Positions 25,923 through 35,523 are shown, counted from the first letter of the stretch. The stretch is DNA of 64,000 nt from Pseudomonas marginalis (GCF_024169655.1 NZ_JALJWV010000001.1:2733001-2797000), one strand, 5' to 3'. The notes: generated by a model not told the origin, from the letters alone. A program made the numbers and translations.

Positions 25923-27001
25923 CCTCCACGGCAACCCTGGCGCGGCTCAGCGGCTCGTTGCGGGTGCGTCCCGGTCAGCAGCCCGCCATTGTCGGCAGCC
26001 GCCCGGCGTTGGCCGCCACTTTGTTGCGCGGCCAGCCGCCACAGACCGCCGCGCACCACTTGCCGTTGCTCTATAGCCTGTGCGGGCAAGCGCATCGCTT
26101 GACCGCCGAGTTGGCCGTCAACACCGCACTGCACGGCGAAACACCCATCGACCCAAACGCCCAGCGCATGCTGGAGACCGAAACCCGCCGCGAGCATCTG
26201 CGGCGTATGCTGCTCGAATGGCCGCAGTCGCTGGGTAACCCGCCGGTGCGCCCCGATCTGAGCCAACTGCATGCCTGGGAACACGCCCCGCAACAGGCGA
26301 TGCAGGCCTGGCTGGGCGAATCGGCGGCGCAATGGCTTGAACAATGGGACGCCGAGCCGTTCAGCGCGCTCGATGACTGGAGCCAACGCAGCGCTCATTG
26401 GCTGGCGCAAGCCCTGGCCGATTGCCGCGACGAGGCCCACGCCTTGCAACTGCCGGTGCATGCCCTGTCACTGGCCGGCAACACCCAAGCGCTGCGCGCG
26501 GTGGCCGAACAACTGCGGCAGGCGAGCGATTTCGCGTTGCATCCGGTGGTCTTAGGGCTACCCTGTGAGACGGGCAGTTGGACCCGCGAGCGCGAGGTGG
26601 AGCCACAACGCTACGCCAGCGTCTGGTTGCGCCTGGGGGCGCGCTTGGCCGAACTGGCGCGGCTCTCGCTGCCACAGCCCAGTGGCTTGGCATTCGGCGC
26701 ATTGGCGCTGGGGCCAAACGAGGCGTTGGCCTGGAGCGAAACCTCGCGTGGTCTGCTGCTGCACCGGGTCTGTCTGGAGCGAATGAATGCCGGTGTGTTG
26801 ATCAGCGACTATCAGGTCATCGCGCCGACCGAATGGAACCTTCATCCTCAAGGCGCGCTGGCCCAGGGGGTGGCGAAGCTGTCCGCCAGCGATCCGCGCA
26901 CCCGACGTCGCGCTGAACTGTTGATCGCGGCTTTCGACCCGTGCATCGGCTTCACCCTCGAGCTTGAAGCCGCACCGAGCGAGGAGATTATTCATGCATG
27001 A
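25919..27001 (+). CDS. hoxV: hydrogenase assembly scaffold, HupK family
   Basis: Protein of 360 residues, a distant copy of a hydrogenase large subunit. LISDYQVIAPTEWNLHPQGALAQG and FDPCIGFTLELEA echo the large-subunit C-terminus, but the second Ni cysteine is absent (DPCIGF instead of DPCxxC). HoxV is thought to carry the Fe(CN)2CO unit to HoxG. It overlaps hoxT and hypA. Confidence 0.88.
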   Translation: MTSTATLARLSGSLRVRPGQQPAIVGSRPALAATLLRGQPPQTAAHHLPLLYSLCGQAHRLTAELAVNTALHGETPIDPNAQRMLETETRREHLRRMLLEWPQSLGNPPVRPDLSQLHAWEHAPQQAMQAWLGESAAQWLEQWDAEPFSALDDWSQRSAHWLAQALADCRDEAHALQLPVHALSLAGNTQALRAVAEQLRQASDFALHPVVLGLPCETGSWTREREVEPQRYASVWLRLGARLAELARLSLPQPSGLAFGALALGPNEALAWSETSRGLLLHRVCLERMNAGVLISDYQVIAPTEWNLHPQGALAQGVAKLSASDPRTRRRAELLIAAFDPCIGFTLELEAAPSEEIIHA

Positions 27002-27341
27002 AGTGAGTCTGGCGGGCGGCATTCTCAGCGCCGTCGAGGCGGCGGCCAGGCGCGATCCGTTCGTGCGGGTCAGCCGCTTGCGCCTGGAAGCCGGCAAGCT
27101 GGCTGGCGTTGAAATCGAGGCGCTGCGTTTTGCCCTTGAAGCACTGGCGCCAGGCACCTTGCTGGCCGGTGCGCAAATCGATATTGAACAACCCCCGGGC
27201 CAGGCCTGGTGCCTGGATTGCGCCATCAGCGTGCCGCTGACCGAGCGCGGCGCTGGCTGCCCGCAGTGCGGCGGCTTCTGGCTGCAACCTACCGGCGGTA
27301 CTGAACTGCGCATCCTCGACCTGCAGGTCGAGGATCATTAA
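26994..27341 (+). CDS. hypA: nickel insertion protein HypA
   Basis: Zinc- and nickel-binding metallochaperone of 115 residues. It starts MHEVSL with the Ni-binding His2, and the zinc site is formed by WCLDC and GCPQCGG. It works with HypB to insert Ni into HoxG and HoxC. The ATG follows GAGGAG within the end of hoxV; the frame upstream is not coding. The gap to hypB is 23 bp. Confidence 0.94.
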   Translation: MHEVSLAGGILSAVEAAARRDPFVRVSRLRLEAGKLAGVEIEALRFALEALAPGTLLAGAQIDIEQPPGQAWCLDCAISVPLTERGAGCPQCGGFWLQPTGGTELRILDLQVEDH

Positions 27342-27364
27342 TCGTTTGATTTTGGAGGTACACC

Positions 27365-28378
27365 ATGTGCGTCGTCTGCGGTTGCGGAACCGGACATTCA
27401 CACGACAAGACCGAAGCGCCAGCCACCGATAGCGATGTGCGGGTCGACGCTACCGGCGACCTGCATTATGGCGCGGGCGAGGCGCGGGTTTCAGTGCCCG
27501 GCATGAGCCAGGCCCGCACCATCCGCCTGGAGCAAGACATACTCGGCGAAAACGACCGGCACGCCGCACGCAACCGGGAAAACTTCACCGCCCACGGCGT
27601 ACTGGCCCTCAATTTGGTGTCCAGCCCTGGTTCCGGCAAGACCACGCTGTTGTGCAGCACCCTCATGGCCCTGCGCCAGCGCCGCGCCGACTTGCCGCTG
27701 GCGGTGATCGAGGGCGATCAGCAAACCCGTCACGACGCCGAGCGCATCCGCGAAACCGGCGTACCTGCGATCCAGATCAACACCGGCAAAGGCTGCCACC
27801 TCGACGCCCGGATGATCACCGAAGCCTACAGCCGCCTGCCGCTGCATGACGCGCTGCACGCCGCCGGTCACACGCATCAGTCGCCTGTGCATAGCCACGT
27901 TGATCCGCAGCCGCACGCCCACGTTCATACTCAACAGCATCAACACAGCCACCGCGCCCATGACGCCAGCGAGCCGGCCGGCATGCTGTTCATCGAGAAC
28001 GTCGGCAATCTGGTCTGCCCCGCGCTCTGGGATCTGGGCGAGGCGGGCAAAGTGGCGATCCTGTCGGTGACCGAGGGCGAAGACAAACCCCTCAAGTACC
28101 CGGACATGTTCGCCGCCGCGCGCCTGATGATCCTCAACAAGATCGACCTGTTGCCGCACCTGGATTTCGACGTGCAGCGCTGCCTGGACTACGCGCGACA
28201 GGTCAACCCGCAGATCCAGATCATCCAGCTCAGCGCCCGCGACGGCACCGGGCTGGATGCCTGGCTCGACTGGTTGCTGGCCGGCGCCCCCGAGGGTGAC
28301 CGACGCGCCGCGCGCATCGCCGAACTGGAAGCTGAACTGGCCCGCCTCAAAGGTCAGACGGAGGCCCCGCATGCGTAG
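27365..28378 (+). CDS. hypB: nickel GTPase HypB with an internal His-rich insert
   Basis: GTPase of 337 residues that supplies Ni to hydrogenase. The N-terminal [14 protein letters not shown] is the high-affinity metal motif, Walker A is GSGKTT at 90-95, and [12 protein letters not shown] holds switch residues. Residues 161-199 are a His-rich insert with 13 His in 39 residues, placed inside the GTPase domain between HLDARM and FIENVG. HypB His stretches are usually near the N-terminus. A charged C-terminal helix ([15 protein letters not shown]) is predicted to form a short coiled coil. Confidence 0.94.
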   Translation: MCVVCGCGTGHSHDKTEAPATDSDVRVDATGDLHYGAGEARVSVPGMSQARTIRLEQDILGENDRHAARNRENFTAHGVLALNLVSSPGSGKTTLLCSTLMALRQRRADLPLAVIEGDQQTRHDAERIRETGVPAIQINTGKGCHLDARMITEAYSRLPLHDALHAAGHTHQSPVHSHVDPQPHAHVHTQQHQHSHRAHDASEPAGMLFIENVGNLVCPALWDLGEAGKVAILSVTEGEDKPLKYPDMFAAARLMILNKIDLLPHLDFDVQRCLDYARQVNPQIQIIQLSARDGTGLDAWLDWLLAGAPEGDRRAARIAELEAELARLKGQTEAPHA

Positions 28379-29534
28379 CGAAAAACTGCCCGGCGCGCAG
28401 GTCTGGCCGCCGGTGCTGGCCTGTGGCGCGTGGCTGAAGAACACCGCCTGCCTGGTGCAAGGCGATCAAGTGCTGTGGTCGCCGCTGCACGGTGACTTGG
28501 GCGACCCGCAAAGCTGCCTGGACCTGGCGGCGTCGCTGGACGCGCTGTTGGCGTGCGCTGACGTCACGCCGCAGGCCATCGCCCACGACCTGCACCCGGA
28601 TTTCTATAGCTCGCAACTGGCGGTGACGCTGGCGGAACAACTCAACGTGCCCGCCGTAGCCGTGCAGCATCACCACGCGCACATTGCCGCGTTGATGGCC
28701 GAACATGGCCTCGACGGCCCGGTACTCGGCCTGGCGCTGGACGGCGTCGGCCTTGGCAGCGATGGCGCGGCCTGGGGCGGCGAGTTGCTCTGGGTGGCCA
28801 GCGATGCCTGGCGCCGACTCGGCTATCTATTGCCACTGCCGCTGCCCGGTGGCGATGTGGCCGCCCGCGAACCCTGGCGCTTGGCCGCTGCGGCGTTGCA
28901 TCTGCTGGGGCGCGACGCTGAAATCCTCAGGCGGCTCGGGCCGCTGGTCGGTCAACAAAGCGCCAACACTGTTGCGCAGATGCTCGCGCGCGCTCTCAAC
29001 TGCCCGCCGAGCAGCGGCGCTGGACGCTGGTTCGATGCCGCTGCCGGGATTCTCGGCATCAGCGTGCGTCAACAATTCGAAGCCGAAGCGGCCATTGCCC
29101 TGGAGCGTCTGGCCGCGGAATACCTGGCAGCCCACGCCGAGCCCGCCATCGACGGCCTGTGGCAGATCCGCGCTGACGGCGTGCTCGATCTGCTACCGCT
29201 GCTGACCCGTCTGTTCGAGCTCGCCGACGGCGCACGCAGCGCGGAGGGCGCGGCGCTGTTTCACCTGACGCTGGCCGCCGCGCTCGCCGACTGGATCGAG
29301 CGCCAATCCACCACGCTGCCGGTGCTGCTCGGGGGCGGTTGCTTTGCCAATCGCCTGCTCAGTGCCCGGCTCACGCAACGATTGACCGCCAAGGGCTTAG
29401 CGGTTTTCAGCGCGCAGGCCGTGTCTTGCGGCGATGCCGGGCTGGCCCTGGGTCAAGCCTGGGTTGCCGCGCACTGGCGCGACCCGCAGCGCCAACCCGC
29501 TCTGCCATTGAAGGAATCCCAAGCATGTGCCTAG
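28371..29534 (+). CDS. hypF: short-form HypF carbamoyltransferase
   Basis: HypF C-terminal part only, 387 residues instead of about 750. The Kae1-like metal site [13 protein letters not shown], then [19 protein letters not shown], and [15 protein letters not shown] near the end are intact. The acylphosphatase domain, zinc fingers and YrdC-like domain are missing. R. eutropha also has one short HypF protein, so this may be functional or may rely on a full HypF elsewhere. The ATG overlaps the end of hypB by eight bases, and upstream frame is hypB, so it is not a broken gene. Confidence 0.88.
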   Translation: MRSEKLPGAQVWPPVLACGAWLKNTACLVQGDQVLWSPLHGDLGDPQSCLDLAASLDALLACADVTPQAIAHDLHPDFYSSQLAVTLAEQLNVPAVAVQHHHAHIAALMAEHGLDGPVLGLALDGVGLGSDGAAWGGELLWVASDAWRRLGYLLPLPLPGGDVAAREPWRLAAAALHLLGRDAEILRRLGPLVGQQSANTVAQMLARALNCPPSSGAGRWFDAAAGILGISVRQQFEAEAAIALERLAAEYLAAHAEPAIDGLWQIRADGVLDLLPLLTRLFELADGARSAEGAALFHLTLAAALADWIERQSTTLPVLLGGGCFANRLLSARLTQRLTAKGLAVFSAQAVSCGDAGLALGQAWVAAHWRDPQRQPALPLKESQACA

Positions 29535-29758
29535 CCATTCCCGCCCGCGTGATTGAACTGCGCGACGGCGATAACGCGCTCGTCGACTTGGGCGGTATCC
29601 GCAAGGAAATCTCCCTGGCGCTGGTGCCGCAAGCCCAGGTCGACGACTACGTGATCGTCCACGTCGGTTACGCCCTCGGCCTGATCGACCCCGAAGAAGC
29701 CCAGCGGACCCTGGCCATGTTCGAAGAGCTGGACCGCCTGCAACCGGAAGCCCTATGA
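29525..29758 (+). CDS. hypC: hydrogenase maturation chaperone HypC
   Basis: Small chaperone of 77 residues. [12 protein letters not shown] with Cys2 and DYVIVHVGYALGLIDPEEAQRTLAMFEEL are the family features. It carries the Fe unit from HypD to large subunits. It is distinct from the longer, hydrogenase-specific HoxL. It overlaps hypF by ten bases and hypD by four. Confidence 0.94.
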   Translation: MCLAIPARVIELRDGDNALVDLGGIRKEISLALVPQAQVDDYVIVHVGYALGLIDPEEAQRTLAMFEELDRLQPEAL

Positions 29759-30891
29759 AGTACATCGATGAATACCGCGACGGCGAACTGGCGCAACGCA
29801 TTGCCGAGCGCATCCGCAACGAAGTCGAGCCTGAACGCCAATACCGCTTTATGGAGTTCTGTGGCGGCCACACCCATGCGATATCGCGTTACGGCGTGAG
29901 CGATTTGCTGCCCGCCAATGTGCGCATGATCCACGGCCCCGGCTGCCCGGTGTGCGTCTTGCCGATTGGGCGTATCGACCTGGCGGTGAAGCTGGCGCTG
30001 GAGGACGGAGCGATCCTCTGCAGCTATGGCGATACCCTGCGCGTGCCGGCGTCCGGTGGCCTCTCGCTGCTGCGCGCCAAGGCCCAAGGCGCGGATATCC
30101 GCATGATCTACTCGCCCAGCGATGCGCTGAAAATCGCCGAGGCCAACCCCGAGCGTGAGGTGGTGTTCCTGGCCATCGGTTTCGAAACCACCACGCCGCC
30201 GACCGCTTTGGTGATCCGCGACGCCGCCGCTCGCGGCCTGAAAAACTTCAGCGTCTTGTGCTGCCATGTCCTGACCCCGGCGGCCATCGAGCATATCCTT
30301 GCCGCCCCCGGGCAAGATGCGGCGGCGGTGGAACTGGACGGCTTTGTCGGCCCGGCGCATGTGAGCATCATCATTGGCTCGGAACCCTACGCCGAGTTTG
30401 CCCGCCAATACCGCAAGCCGGTGGTGATTGCCGGTTTCGAGCCGCTGGACGTCATACAGGCGATTTTGATGTTGGTGCGTCAGGTCAACGACGGGCGCGC
30501 CGAGGTCGAAAACGAATTCGTCCGCGCCGTGGGCCGCAATGGCAACAGCGCCGCGCTGACATTGATGGACGAAATCTTCGAACTGCGTGAGAGCTTCGAA
30601 TGGCGCGGGCTTGGTGAGGTGCCGTTCAGCGCCTTGCGCATTCGTGCGGAATTCGCCGCCTTCGATGCAGAAAAACGCTTCGATCTGCATTACCGCGCCG
30701 TGGCCGATAACAAAGCCTGCGAATGCGGGCCGATCCTGCGCGGCCAGAAAAAGCCCACCGACTGCCGCCTGTTCGGCAGCGTATGCACCCCGGAAAACCC
30801 CATGGGTTCGTGCATGGTCTCCAACGAAGGCGCCTGCGCCGCTCACTATGCCTACGGGCGCTATAAAGACATCGAGGTTGTTGCAGTATGA
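29755..30891 (+). CDS. hypD: Fe(CN)2CO assembly protein HypD
   Basis: Iron-sulfur protein of 378 residues. MEFCGGHTHAI, GPGCPVCVLP and the 4Fe-4S region with CECGPILRG and NPMGSCMVSNEGACAAHY are all present. It assembles CN and CO on iron with HypC and HypE in the cytoplasm. It overlaps both neighbours by four bases. No HypX gene follows the cluster. Confidence 0.95.
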   Translation: MKYIDEYRDGELAQRIAERIRNEVEPERQYRFMEFCGGHTHAISRYGVSDLLPANVRMIHGPGCPVCVLPIGRIDLAVKLALEDGAILCSYGDTLRVPASGGLSLLRAKAQGADIRMIYSPSDALKIAEANPEREVVFLAIGFETTTPPTALVIRDAAARGLKNFSVLCCHVLTPAAIEHILAAPGQDAAAVELDGFVGPAHVSIIIGSEPYAEFARQYRKPVVIAGFEPLDVIQAILMLVRQVNDGRAEVENEFVRAVGRNGNSAALTLMDEIFELRESFEWRGLGEVPFSALRIRAEFAAFDAEKRFDLHYRAVADNKACECGPILRGQKKPTDCRLFGSVCTPENPMGSCMVSNEGACAAHYAYGRYKDIEVVAV

Positions 30892-31955
30892 CCGGCCGCT
30901 CTCCCGTAAAACGCGGTTATGTACGCCCCCTCAATTTTCGCGACGGCGTGGTCGATATGGGCCACGGTGCTGGCGGTCGTGCTTCGGCGCAACTGATTGA
31001 AGAGCTGTTCGTTGCTGCGTTCGACAACCCGTGGTTGCGCCAGGGCAACGACGGCGCCGCCTTCAGCGTCGAACTCAAACCCGGCGAACGCATGGTCATG
31101 GCCACCGACGCACACGTGGTGTCGCCGCTGTTTTTCCCCGGTGGCGACATTGGCAGCTTGTCTGTGCATGGCACCCTCAACGACGTCGCCATGGGCGGCG
31201 CACGGCCGCTTTATCTCTCAGCCAGCTTCATCATCGAGGAAGGCTTTGCCCTGGCCGAGCTCAAGCGCATCGTCGAATCGATGGGCCGCGCCTCCCGTGA
31301 CGCCGGGGTGCCGATCATTACAGGCGACACCAAAGTCGTGGAACGCGGCAGTGGCGACGGCGTGTTCATCAGCACCACCGGCATCGGCATTATCGCCAAC
31401 GGGGTCGACACCGGCGGGCATCGTGCACGTCCCGGCGATGCGATCCTGGTGTCCGGCAGCATCGGCGAACACGGCGTGGCGATCATGTCCAAGCGAGAAG
31501 GGCTGGCGTTCGAAACCGAAATTCTCTCCGACAGTGCGGCACTGCATGGTTTGGTGGCGCAGATGCTTGCGGTCGCTCCCGGCCTGCGCGTACTGCGCGA
31601 CCCGACCCGAGGCGGTTTGGCGACCACGCTGAACGAAATCGCGGGCCAATCCGGCGTCGGCATGCTGTTGGACGAAGCGGCGATTCTTGTGCAGCCGCAG
31701 GTCGAAGCCGCCTGCGAACTGTTGGGCCTGGACCCGCTCTACATCGCCAACGAGGGCAAGCTGATCGCAATCTGCGCCGAAGAAGACGCCCAGCCGCTGC
31801 TCGACTGCATGCGCCGCAACCCTTTGGGCGAACATGCGGTGCGTATCGGCACGGTGCTTGAAGACGCGCACGGTTTTGTGCAGATGCAGACCCGATTCGG
31901 CGGGCGCAGGGTGGTGGACTGGTTGTCGGGTGAACAATTGCCGAGAATCTGCTGA
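30888..31955 (+). CDS. hypE: thiocyanate-forming maturation enzyme HypE
   Basis: PurM-like ATPase of 355 residues that dehydrates the thiocarbamate on its C-terminal Cys into thiocyanate. It starts near DMGHGAGGRASAQLI and ends PRIC, with the invariant last Cys. It is the last gene of the hydrogenase operon and convergent with the efflux lipoprotein gene. Confidence 0.95.
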   Translation: MTGRSPVKRGYVRPLNFRDGVVDMGHGAGGRASAQLIEELFVAAFDNPWLRQGNDGAAFSVELKPGERMVMATDAHVVSPLFFPGGDIGSLSVHGTLNDVAMGGARPLYLSASFIIEEGFALAELKRIVESMGRASRDAGVPIITGDTKVVERGSGDGVFISTTGIGIIANGVDTGGHRARPGDAILVSGSIGEHGVAIMSKREGLAFETEILSDSAALHGLVAQMLAVAPGLRVLRDPTRGGLATTLNEIAGQSGVGMLLDEAAILVQPQVEAACELLGLDPLYIANEGKLIAICAEEDAQPLLDCMRRNPLGEHAVRIGTVLEDAHGFVQMQTRFGGRRVVDWLSGEQLPRIC

Positions 31956-31975
31956 GCCCTTGAGACCTTGAATCA

Positions 31976-32016
31976 GCAACGCATGGCGGCAACTGGAGGA
32001 TGCTGCCATGCGTTGC
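31976..32016. terminator. bidirectional terminator between hypE and the efflux gene
   Basis: 16-bp arms (one mismatch) starting GCAACGCATGG and ending CCATGCGTTGC, with a nine-base loop, in the 73 bp between the convergent stops. No strong T-run, so it is called from stem strength and position. Confidence 0.7.
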
Positions 32017-32028
32017 AAGGTGTCCTGG

Positions 32029-33531
32029 CTAAAGAACCTCGGGTTGACCTCGAGGACGATGCCTACGACTCTCTTGCGAGAGAAGGCGAGGAGTGGGTGT
32101 CTCGTGTTGCCAGCCGCCACCCAGGGCTTTGAATGTAGCCACTGCTGCTCGAGCCGATTCCGTTTGTGCCTGTGCTCTACCATCGGACGCGGCTAACACA
32201 TTCTCATCGGCATTGAGTACTTCGATCAGGCTCACCACGCCTTTTTCATAAGCGGTGAGCGATCTGTCTCGAGCTTTTGTAAACGCAGCCTCGCCCTGTG
32301 CAAGATGTTTAAACTGCTGTTCGCGGTTGATCAGTACGGAAAACGCGGTTTCTACATCTTCAGACGCCCGCAGTACCGATTGGCGATAGGCAGCTAGTGC
32401 TTCAGCTTCTTGCCCCTTGGCCAAGTCAATCTGAGCGTTAATGCGGCCAAAGTCGAACAGCCTCCAACGTAACCCCAATACCGCCGATGCCTGGCTGGCA
32501 TCGTTGGAGAACAGATTTGTGCTCGAGACCGACGTGGCGCTGCCTAACAGAGCCCCTACGGAAAACTTGGGGTAGTACTCGGAAATGGCTTCGCCAATAC
32601 GAGCGCTCGATGCCGCAAGTCGGCGCTCTGCGACGATCAAGTCTGGACGCCGGCGCAGTAGATCGGCTGGAGAGCCCAGGCTGGCGAGGTGTGGTACATC
32701 CGGGATGGGTGTCGATTGCGCCAACTGCGCAGTGTAAGTCCCTGGCGGTTTACCCAACATGACATCCAGAGCGTTCATTGCCGAGTCAAGACCAGCCTGC
32801 AGTACCGGCACCGTTGCTTGCGCCTGGTTCAATGAACCTTGAGTCTGATTCAACTGCAGTTCAGCAGCCAGTCCCTTGGCGTAGAGATATTCGATGGTAG
32901 AGAGCAGCTGTTGTCGTGTCTCTACCTGCTTTCGGGCAATCTCCAGGCGTGCTTGCAGTCCGCGGATGCTGATGTAAAGGTCAGCGGTTTGCGCGACCAC
33001 TGCTAGTCGTGTGGCAACTGCCGCAGCTTGGGCCGCCTGATAATCGGCGACGGCTGCTTCTTTGCCTCGGCGTAACCCTCCAAATACATCAAGTTCCCAG
33101 CCAGCATTGAGATTAGCCTCATAAGCACTCCCGTAGCGGTTATAGGATGGATCTGAATTCAGCGCTTGGCCCAACGGTGTTTCCAAGGATTGTCGTGCTC
33201 TAGCCGCTTGGCCACTGACGGTGGCCGACGGCAAAAGCGCGGCGTTAGCGGCTCCCAAGCCGGCGTGAGCTTGTTCGATCCTGGCTGTTGCCTGGGCTAA
33301 ATCGAGATTTTGTTCAAGAGCTCGATTGATTAACTGGCTGAGAACGGGGTCATTGAACGTCTTCCACCAGACGGTGAGATCACTGGGGGTTGCGTCAACC
33401 GTTGGTGTTGCAGGTGCAATCGCTGAAAAGCGCTCGGGCAGCTCTACTTTGGGCTCGGAATAGTCAGGACCCACCGAGCACCCAGCGACCACACCGAAAC
33501 TCAGCAATACGGCAAAACGGAGAGGGTGCAT
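32029..33531 (-). CDS. outer-membrane efflux lipoprotein, NodT family
   Basis: TolC-like outer-membrane channel of 500 residues. The lipoprotein signal MHPLRFAVLLSFGVVAGCSVGPDY ends in a lipobox VAGC. The first ATG with a ribosome site (AAGGTG) is at 33531; an open frame 11 codons longer lacks one. The barrel- and tunnel-type repeats are visible as two similar halves, with SVGALLGSA and LRASEDVETAF near the second. It is divergent from the TetR gene, and its promoter carries the same operator as the pump operon, so it likely pairs with the MFP-RND proteins. Confidence 0.88.
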   Translation of the reverse strand: MHPLRFAVLLSFGVVAGCSVGPDYSEPKVELPERFSAIAPATPTVDATPSDLTVWWKTFNDPVLSQLINRALEQNLDLAQATARIEQAHAGLGAANAALLPSATVSGQAARARQSLETPLGQALNSDPSYNRYGSAYEANLNAGWELDVFGGLRRGKEAAVADYQAAQAAAVATRLAVVAQTADLYISIRGLQARLEIARKQVETRQQLLSTIEYLYAKGLAAELQLNQTQGSLNQAQATVPVLQAGLDSAMNALDVMLGKPPGTYTAQLAQSTPIPDVPHLASLGSPADLLRRRPDLIVAERRLAASSARIGEAISEYYPKFSVGALLGSATSVSSTNLFSNDASQASAVLGLRWRLFDFGRINAQIDLAKGQEAEALAAYRQSVLRASEDVETAFSVLINREQQFKHLAQGEAAFTKARDRSLTAYEKGVVSLIEVLNADENVLAASDGRAQAQTESARAAVATFKALGGGWQHETPTPRLLSQESRRHRPRGQPEVL

Positions 33532-33557
33532 GTGACACCTTGGGAATGATCGATTAG

Positions 33558-33579
33558 TGACCATATTACGATTTGGTCA
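33558..33579. promoter_or_regulatory. TetR operator at the lipoprotein/tetR promoter
   Basis: TGACCA-N10-TGGTCA in the 87-bp divergent region. The same inverted repeat, same half sites and same spacing recur at 34356-34377. Confidence 0.75.
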
Positions 33580-33618
33580 TGAGTTGTCAACCGTCCTGCG
33601 GGTGCGTAAGCTGATCGC

Positions 33619-34239
33619 ATGAACCCATTACCCATTTCCTCGTCCAGCACCCGTGGTCCCGCCGAACATGACATCCGCGACCAGATCGTCGCGGCGGCCA
33701 ACGACCATTTCAGTCAATACGGTTACAGCAAGACAACAGTCTCCGACCTCGCGAAAGCGATCGGTTTTTCCAAGGCTTATATCTACAAGTTCTTCGACTC
33801 CAAGCAGGCGATTGGTGAGGCCATTTGCAGCAATTGCCTGTCGCAAATCATTGCGGCGGTGGAGCACGCGATCAATGCCGAGGGTATCTCACCGACGGAG
33901 CGCTTTCGAAGACTGGTCAAAACCCTGATAACCAAAGGGGTTGACCTGTTTTTCAATGATCGGAAATTGTATGACATCGCGGCCTTCTCGGCGTTGGAGC
34001 GCTGGTCCAGCTCGCAGGTATATGACGCGCGAATCAAACATTTCGTACAGCAAATTGTACGAGAAGGGCGTGAGCTCGGAGAGTTTGAGCGCAAGACACC
34101 CTTGGATGATACGGTGGAGTCGATTCATCTCGCGCTACGTCCCTACATCAATCCTTTGTTGTTGCAGTACAACCTCGACGTCGTTGAAGAGGCCCCTGGG
34201 CTCATCTCCAACCTCATTCTGCGCAGCCTGATGCCTTAA
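33619..34239 (+). CDS. TetR-family repressor of the efflux system
   Basis: Regulator of 206 residues. The N-terminal HTH is at about 20-65 (IVAAANDHFSQYGYSKTTVSDLAKAIGFSKAYIYKFF), followed by an all-helical ligand-binding domain. It lies between the divergent outer-membrane gene and the MFP-RND operon, and the operator repeats on both sides predict that it represses both and itself. The inducer is unknown. Confidence 0.85.
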   Translation: MNPLPISSSSTRGPAEHDIRDQIVAAANDHFSQYGYSKTTVSDLAKAIGFSKAYIYKFFDSKQAIGEAICSNCLSQIIAAVEHAINAEGISPTERFRRLVKTLITKGVDLFFNDRKLYDIAAFSALERWSSSQVYDARIKHFVQQIVREGRELGEFERKTPLDDTVESIHLALRPYINPLLLQYNLDVVEEAPGLISNLILRSLMP

Positions 34240-34355
34240 AAAGGCCCTGGCTGGCAGGTCTGGCGTACCTCTACGTTTATCTTTTCACCCGTAACTCAAG
34301 GCCGACCCTGCTGATCTGACATTGGTCATCAGGCGGCTTTAATTTGTTTGTAGTG

Positions 34356-34377
34356 TGACCATTGACATAAATGGTCA
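34356..34377. promoter_or_regulatory. TetR operator at the MFP-RND promoter
   Basis: TGACCA-N10-TGGTCA, 39 bp before the MFP ATG. The arms extend to GTGACCAT and ATGGTCAC. A lone half site TGGTCA lies nearby at about 34323. Confidence 0.75.
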
Positions 34378-34416
34378 CTTGAATAAGCATGGCGTATCTG
34401 TTTCCAAGAGGTCTTT

Positions 34417-35523
34417 ATGATCCCGCGCCGCTCGACTTCATTTATCTTCATCGGTTTATTGCCGTTGGCCTTGGCTGCATGCAGCGAAGCGCCGCCTCCT
34501 GATCCTCGTCTTCAGGCGGCCCTGGTGCGCGTCAGTCTGGTTCAGCCTTCTGCACCTGAAACTCGCGTATACACCGGCGTCGTTGCGGCACGGGTTCAGA
34601 GCGACCTTGGTTTTCGGGTGGCCGGAAAGGTGACGGAGCGCCTCGTGGACACCGGCCAGAGCGTCAAGCGTGGACAGCCACTGATGCACATTGATGCGAA
34701 CGATCTGACGTTGACAGCACGAGCGCAGCAGGAAGCGGTGCTCGCAGCAATGGCTCGATCGCGGCAGGCCACTGATGACGAGCTGCGCTACCGAGATTTG
34801 GTGTCGGTCGGTGCTGTTTCTGCCTCTGCTTATGCAGGGATCAAGGCCGCTGCTGACTCGGCCAACGCTCAATTGAATGCAGCCAAAGCCCAGGCGGATA
34901 TCGCGAAAAACTCCACCGGTTATTCAACCTTGTTGGCCGATTCCGACGGGGTTGTTGTGGAGACCTTGGCAGAACCGGGGCAGGTCGTCGGTGCGGGCCA
35001 GGTGGTGGTGCGTGTTGCCCATTCCGGGCAACGCGAGGCGGTCATTCAATTACCCGAAACGCTACGTCCGGCTCTGGGATCGTCGGCGACAGTTCAGCTT
35101 TATGGGGTGGACCAGCACGCAGGGCAGGCGCATCTGCGCCAGCTGTCCGATTCGGCTGACAGGTTGACCCGCACATTTGAGGCGCGTTACGTGCTGGAAA
35201 GCGCACTTGCCAATGCCACGCTGGGGTCGACCATTTCGGTCGCCATCGGCAGCACGCGAACGGCCATCGATGGTGAAGTCCAGGTGCCTGTCGCCTCTCT
35301 CTATGACGCCGGTAAAGGTCCGGGTGTATGGGTCGTGAGTCGGGAACCTGAGCAGGTGACCTGGCGCCCTGTAACGCTCCTCGGTTTGAATGATGCGGAA
35401 ACTGCACGTGTGACAGGTGACCTCAATATCCACGATCGTATTGTCGCGCTGGGCGCTCACCTTCTGAGCGAGGGCGAGCAGGTCAGGCCCCAGATGGCGG
35501 GCAACGCAGAGGTGCGCCGATGA
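34417..35523 (+). CDS. RND efflux periplasmic adaptor lipoprotein (MFP)
   Basis: Membrane-fusion protein of 368 residues. A lipoprotein signal ends LALAACSEAP with Cys22. The lipoyl-like halves are DLGFRVAGKVTERLVDTGQSVKRGQPL and SDGVVVETLAEPGQVVGAGQ, separated by a short helical hairpin (about residues 100-165). It joins the RND pump to the outer-membrane channel. It overlaps the pump gene by four bases. Confidence 0.9.
   Translation: MIPRRSTSFIFIGLLPLALAACSEAPPPDPRLQAALVRVSLVQPSAPETRVYTGVVAARVQSDLGFRVAGKVTERLVDTGQSVKRGQPLMHIDANDLTLTARAQQEAVLAAMARSRQATDDELRYRDLVSVGAVSASAYAGIKAAADSANAQLNAAKAQADIAKNSTGYSTLLADSDGVVVETLAEPGQVVGAGQVVVRVAHSGQREAVIQLPETLRPALGSSATVQLYGVDQHAGQAHLRQLSDSADRLTRTFEARYVLESALANATLGSTISVAIGSTRTAIDGEVQVPVASLYDAGKGPGVWVVSREPEQVTWRPVTLLGLNDAETARVTGDLNIHDRIVALGAHLLSEGEQVRPQMAGNAEVRR

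Noticed and set aside
28257..28370. Upstream extension of the HypF reading frame
   Set aside because: It lies in hypB in another frame, so the short HypF is real and not a truncated longer gene.
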